From Ignavibacteria bacterium (GTDB lineage Bacteria; Bacteroidota; Ignavibacteria; Tepidaquicellales; Tepidaquicellaceae): a DNA stretch of 34,623 bases. The notes beneath the pieces are model-generated. The model searched no databases. It saw only the letters and a program-made list of their open reading frames with translations, and had not been told where the DNA came from. Where the stretch lies: contig VGWA01000013.1 in NCBI GenBank assembly GCA_016873795.1, positions 1-34,623 on the forward strand, written 5' to 3'. Positions 33,332-34,623 of this stretch are shown in pieces (the stretch's first letter is position 1; the number at the start of each line of letters is the position of its first letter). The translations under genes were made by a program, and so were the position numbers.

Positions 33332-33625
33332 CTATGCCTGGTTTGATAATTTATATTTATGCTTGACTTTAGTTTCGAGAATAAATTCTGAATAGATATT
33401 GACAGGTGTGTTTACGGTACTAAAAATCAAAAACGTTATGAAGCAAAAAATCAGAAAAGCCGGATAAGAAACAGATGCAATCGTATATGAAAACTTTTCC
33501 AATCCCCTGAAAAAATCCAATAAAATAAGTAATATGAGCAAAAGAAAAATAAAAACGAACTTAAAAAAGTAAATACTAGTTTTTATTTTTGCATATTTTT
33601 TAGCCCTTTTTTGTATTTCGCTCAT
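33332..33625 (-). CDS. Ste24/M48 endopeptidase, N-terminal part, ended by in-frame TAG
   Basis: A 97-residue product with two membrane helices (about 16-37 and 48-70) and the Ste24 N-terminal segment NIYSEFILE...HKYKLSNQA, which corresponds to the family pattern FxxE-x-x-(F/Y)-x-x-x-N/S-x-Q-T. It stops at TAG (33334-33332). Reading on in the same frame gives KLYIKEKLKSSFIAM, the expected continuation (family WLKDELKS), with no frameshift. So this and 32504-33289 are one gene. Four residues, TKVK, interrupt the conserved stretch and are encoded by a copy of the 12-base element. It begins 10 bases after the YIP1 gene stop. Confidence 0.85.
   Translation of the reverse strand: MSEIQKRAKKYAKIKTSIYFFKFVFIFLLLILLILLDFFRGLEKFSYTIASVSYPAFLIFCFITFLIFSTVNTPVNIYSEFILETKVKHKYKLSNQA
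33362..33373 (+). repeat. CCTGACTTTAGT element, one mismatch, inside a conserved gene
   Basis: CTTGACTTTAGT, read on the minus strand as ACTAAAGTCAAG, encodes TKVK inside the Ste24 N-terminal domain. The flanking TTCG is shared with the copy at 8275. Confidence 0.75.
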
Positions 33626-33635
33626 AAAATACCAA

Positions 33636-34448
33636 TCAAAAAACCAAACTTACAGAACTCGAAATCAACACGTAAAGAACCCAGAGTCCGAAGACAACAG
33701 GAAATGTAGCTGAATATTTCACGTTGCCAATTTTCGATAGTCCGACTGAAACAACTGCAAAGTACCAAATAGTAATAAAGTCAAGTTTTAGAAAAAGCGT
33801 GTTTAAGAATTCACCAACTGTTTCCTTTTTAAAGACAGCCGCCAGTCCGACACTGGATATCTCTCCAAGAAGAATTGATAAAAAGGTTGCTAAAAGACTC
33901 CCGATTGCAGATATTAACATAGCAAGACCAAGAACATTAAGGATATTAACATATAAAAACTCTCCCTTAAATATCCTTAAAGCCAGCATATACAAAAGGC
34001 TCAATAGAAAAAATACAGCAATCTGAACAAAAATCGGAACAACCAGCATAGTAATAATCATAATAGGATTATTCGGATCCATAAACTTTTGAGTTTGTTC
34101 CAGTGTAATATCCGCTTGTTCTCTTGTCATTTTACCGCTTTTGACATCTTTTTCAAATCTCTCTTCAATCTTTTTTAACTGTTCGTCCATTACCTTATCC
34201 ATCAGTTCGCTGTCGGAACGAAAGATTAATGTTGCTATTATTCCAATAACGATTGAAATAATAAAAGGTAAAACCCAATATGATTTTCGAGGAGTTTTGG
34301 AAATTGTATAAAAAGTATTTCCGGGTTCCGTAAAAACTCCGACCATTGCTTCTGCTGTTGTAAGAGGCTGTGGTTTTTCTTCCGGATCAAAGTCGGGTTG
34401 TAATGATTGGTTCTGATTCAGGATTTGTTCTTCACTAACGTCAGGCAT
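33636..34448 (-). CDS. YIP1 family membrane protein
   Basis: A 270-residue protein with a polar N-terminal 45 residues (rich in Gln, Pro and Glu), then five hydrophobic helices at about 57-75, 127-150, 165-190, 205-235 and 245-268 and a helical charged loop at 78-115 (KVMDEQLKKIEERFEKDVKSG). The start of the domain, MVGVFTEPGNTFYTI, is the characteristic beginning of the bacterial YIP1 family. The family is thought to bend or organise membranes, but the bacterial role is undefined. It begins 6 bases after the nadD stop and ends 10 bases before the Ste24 gene, so all three are one transcript. Confidence 0.87.
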   Translation of the reverse strand: MPDVSEEQILNQNQSLQPDFDPEEKPQPLTTAEAMVGVFTEPGNTFYTISKTPRKSYWVLPFIISIVIGIIATLIFRSDSELMDKVMDEQLKKIEERFEKDVKSGKMTREQADITLEQTQKFMDPNNPIMIITMLVVPIFVQIAVFFLLSLLYMLALRIFKGEFLYVNILNVLGLAMLISAIGSLLATFLSILLGEISSVGLAAVFKKETVGEFLNTLFLKLDFITIWYFAVVSVGLSKIGNVKYSATFPVVFGLWVLYVLISSSVSLVF

Positions 34449-34454
34449 AATATT

Positions 34455-34623
34455 TTATTTATATAAATTGTTACTAAAAATATATTTTTTAACTTTTGGT
34501 ACAACAAGGAAGTCTATTGATTTATTAATTTTTACATAATTTCTAATCATAGATGAGGAAATACCGAGAATTGGGGTATTCAGCATAATTATCTTTTTAA
34601 TATATTTTCTGCTGACTTTGGAA
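34455..34623 (-). CDS. nadD: NadD, nicotinate-nucleotide adenylyltransferase, C-terminal end only
   Basis: Only the last 56 codons lie in the window; the gene enters from the right edge. The visible sequence contains the C-terminal NadD pattern: NTPILGISSSMIR (family ISSTxIR), then a KSIDFLVVPKVKKYI stretch and the final NNLYK before TAA. ISSxxIR binds the nucleotide phosphate and the SI-(D/R)-(F/Y)-LVP segment is typical. NadD makes NaAD in NAD synthesis. It is the first known gene of the nadD-YIP1-Ste24 run. The match is clear despite the small size. Confidence 0.85.
   Translation of the reverse strand, partial: SKVSRKYIKKIIMLNTPILGISSSMIRNYVKINKSIDFLVVPKVKKYIFSNNLYK

Noticed and set aside
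6482-33334. Genome-wide TAG reassignment
   Set aside because: TAG ends several genes exactly where their families end (trxB 28317, T9SS protein 12050, TIGR00266 at 24654), so it is used as a normal stop.
34611-34622. GCTGACTTTGGA as another element copy
   Set aside because: It has two or more mismatches in the core and lies in conserved nadD coding sequence.
1-34623. tRNA, rRNA, defence system, prophage or insertion sequence
   Set aside because: No cloverleaf or rRNA sequence, transposase, integrase, phage or restriction gene was seen by eye.

Overview
The window looks like a chromosome segment from an uncultured or little-studied member of the FCB group, most likely Ignavibacteria/Chlorobi-like. 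Evidence: an AT-rich genome, two secreted proteins with the Por/type IX sorting tail (NYPNPFNP or FPNPFNP followed by YDVLGREI and SSGVYFYKL), a DUF5683 protein, tandem SPOR lipoproteins, few Shine-Dalgarno sites, and promoters that fit the Bacteroidetes pattern TTG-N20-TAnnTTTG. Nothing indicates a phage, plasmid, insertion sequence or CRISPR array; it reads as core and housekeeping chromosome.

Layout. 1-238: start of a membrane-anchored protein cut by the window edge (ComEA-like). 346-7087 (minus): a tightly packed run, in transcription order DUF192 membrane protein, polyphosphate kinase, CDP-alcohol phosphatidyltransferase, CTP-type nucleotidyltransferase, rhomboid protease, DUF1232 protein and YmdB-type phosphodiesterase. 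7204-9447 (minus): a HisC-like aminotransferase and an orphan ABC ATPase, surrounded by copies of a short repeat. 9569-12050 (plus): secG, a DUF5683 protein and a T9SS-secreted protein. 12131-19584 (minus): M15 peptidase, then a folD-prmA-cupin-OPA transporter run, two SPOR lipoproteins and an S9 peptidase. 19817-20839 (plus): deoC with unusual insertions. 20942-27178 (minus): ftsK, comB-like phosphatase, TIGR00266 protein, gcvT and a transaldolase-like fsa. 27370-29672 (plus): trxB and a lone ATP-grasp protein. 29683-34623 (minus): CBS protein, a large T9SS protein with its own promoter and terminator, then a nadD (partial)-YIP1-Ste24 protease run.

Three things stand out. First, a 12-base element, CCTGACTTTAGT, not explained by any gene, occurs seven times exactly and about ten more times with one mismatch. 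It sits at gene ends, forms hairpins and even encodes parts of proteins. Second, the Ste24/M48 protease is split by an in-frame TAG, carries what looks like a 12-base copy of the element as a four-residue insertion, and has a proline inside its HExxH zinc helix. Third, polyphosphate kinase homology extends upstream of every ATG, GTG or TTG and runs to the in-frame TAG of the preceding gene, so initiation must be non-canonical or the sequence altered. The repeat family is the best candidate for something undescribed.
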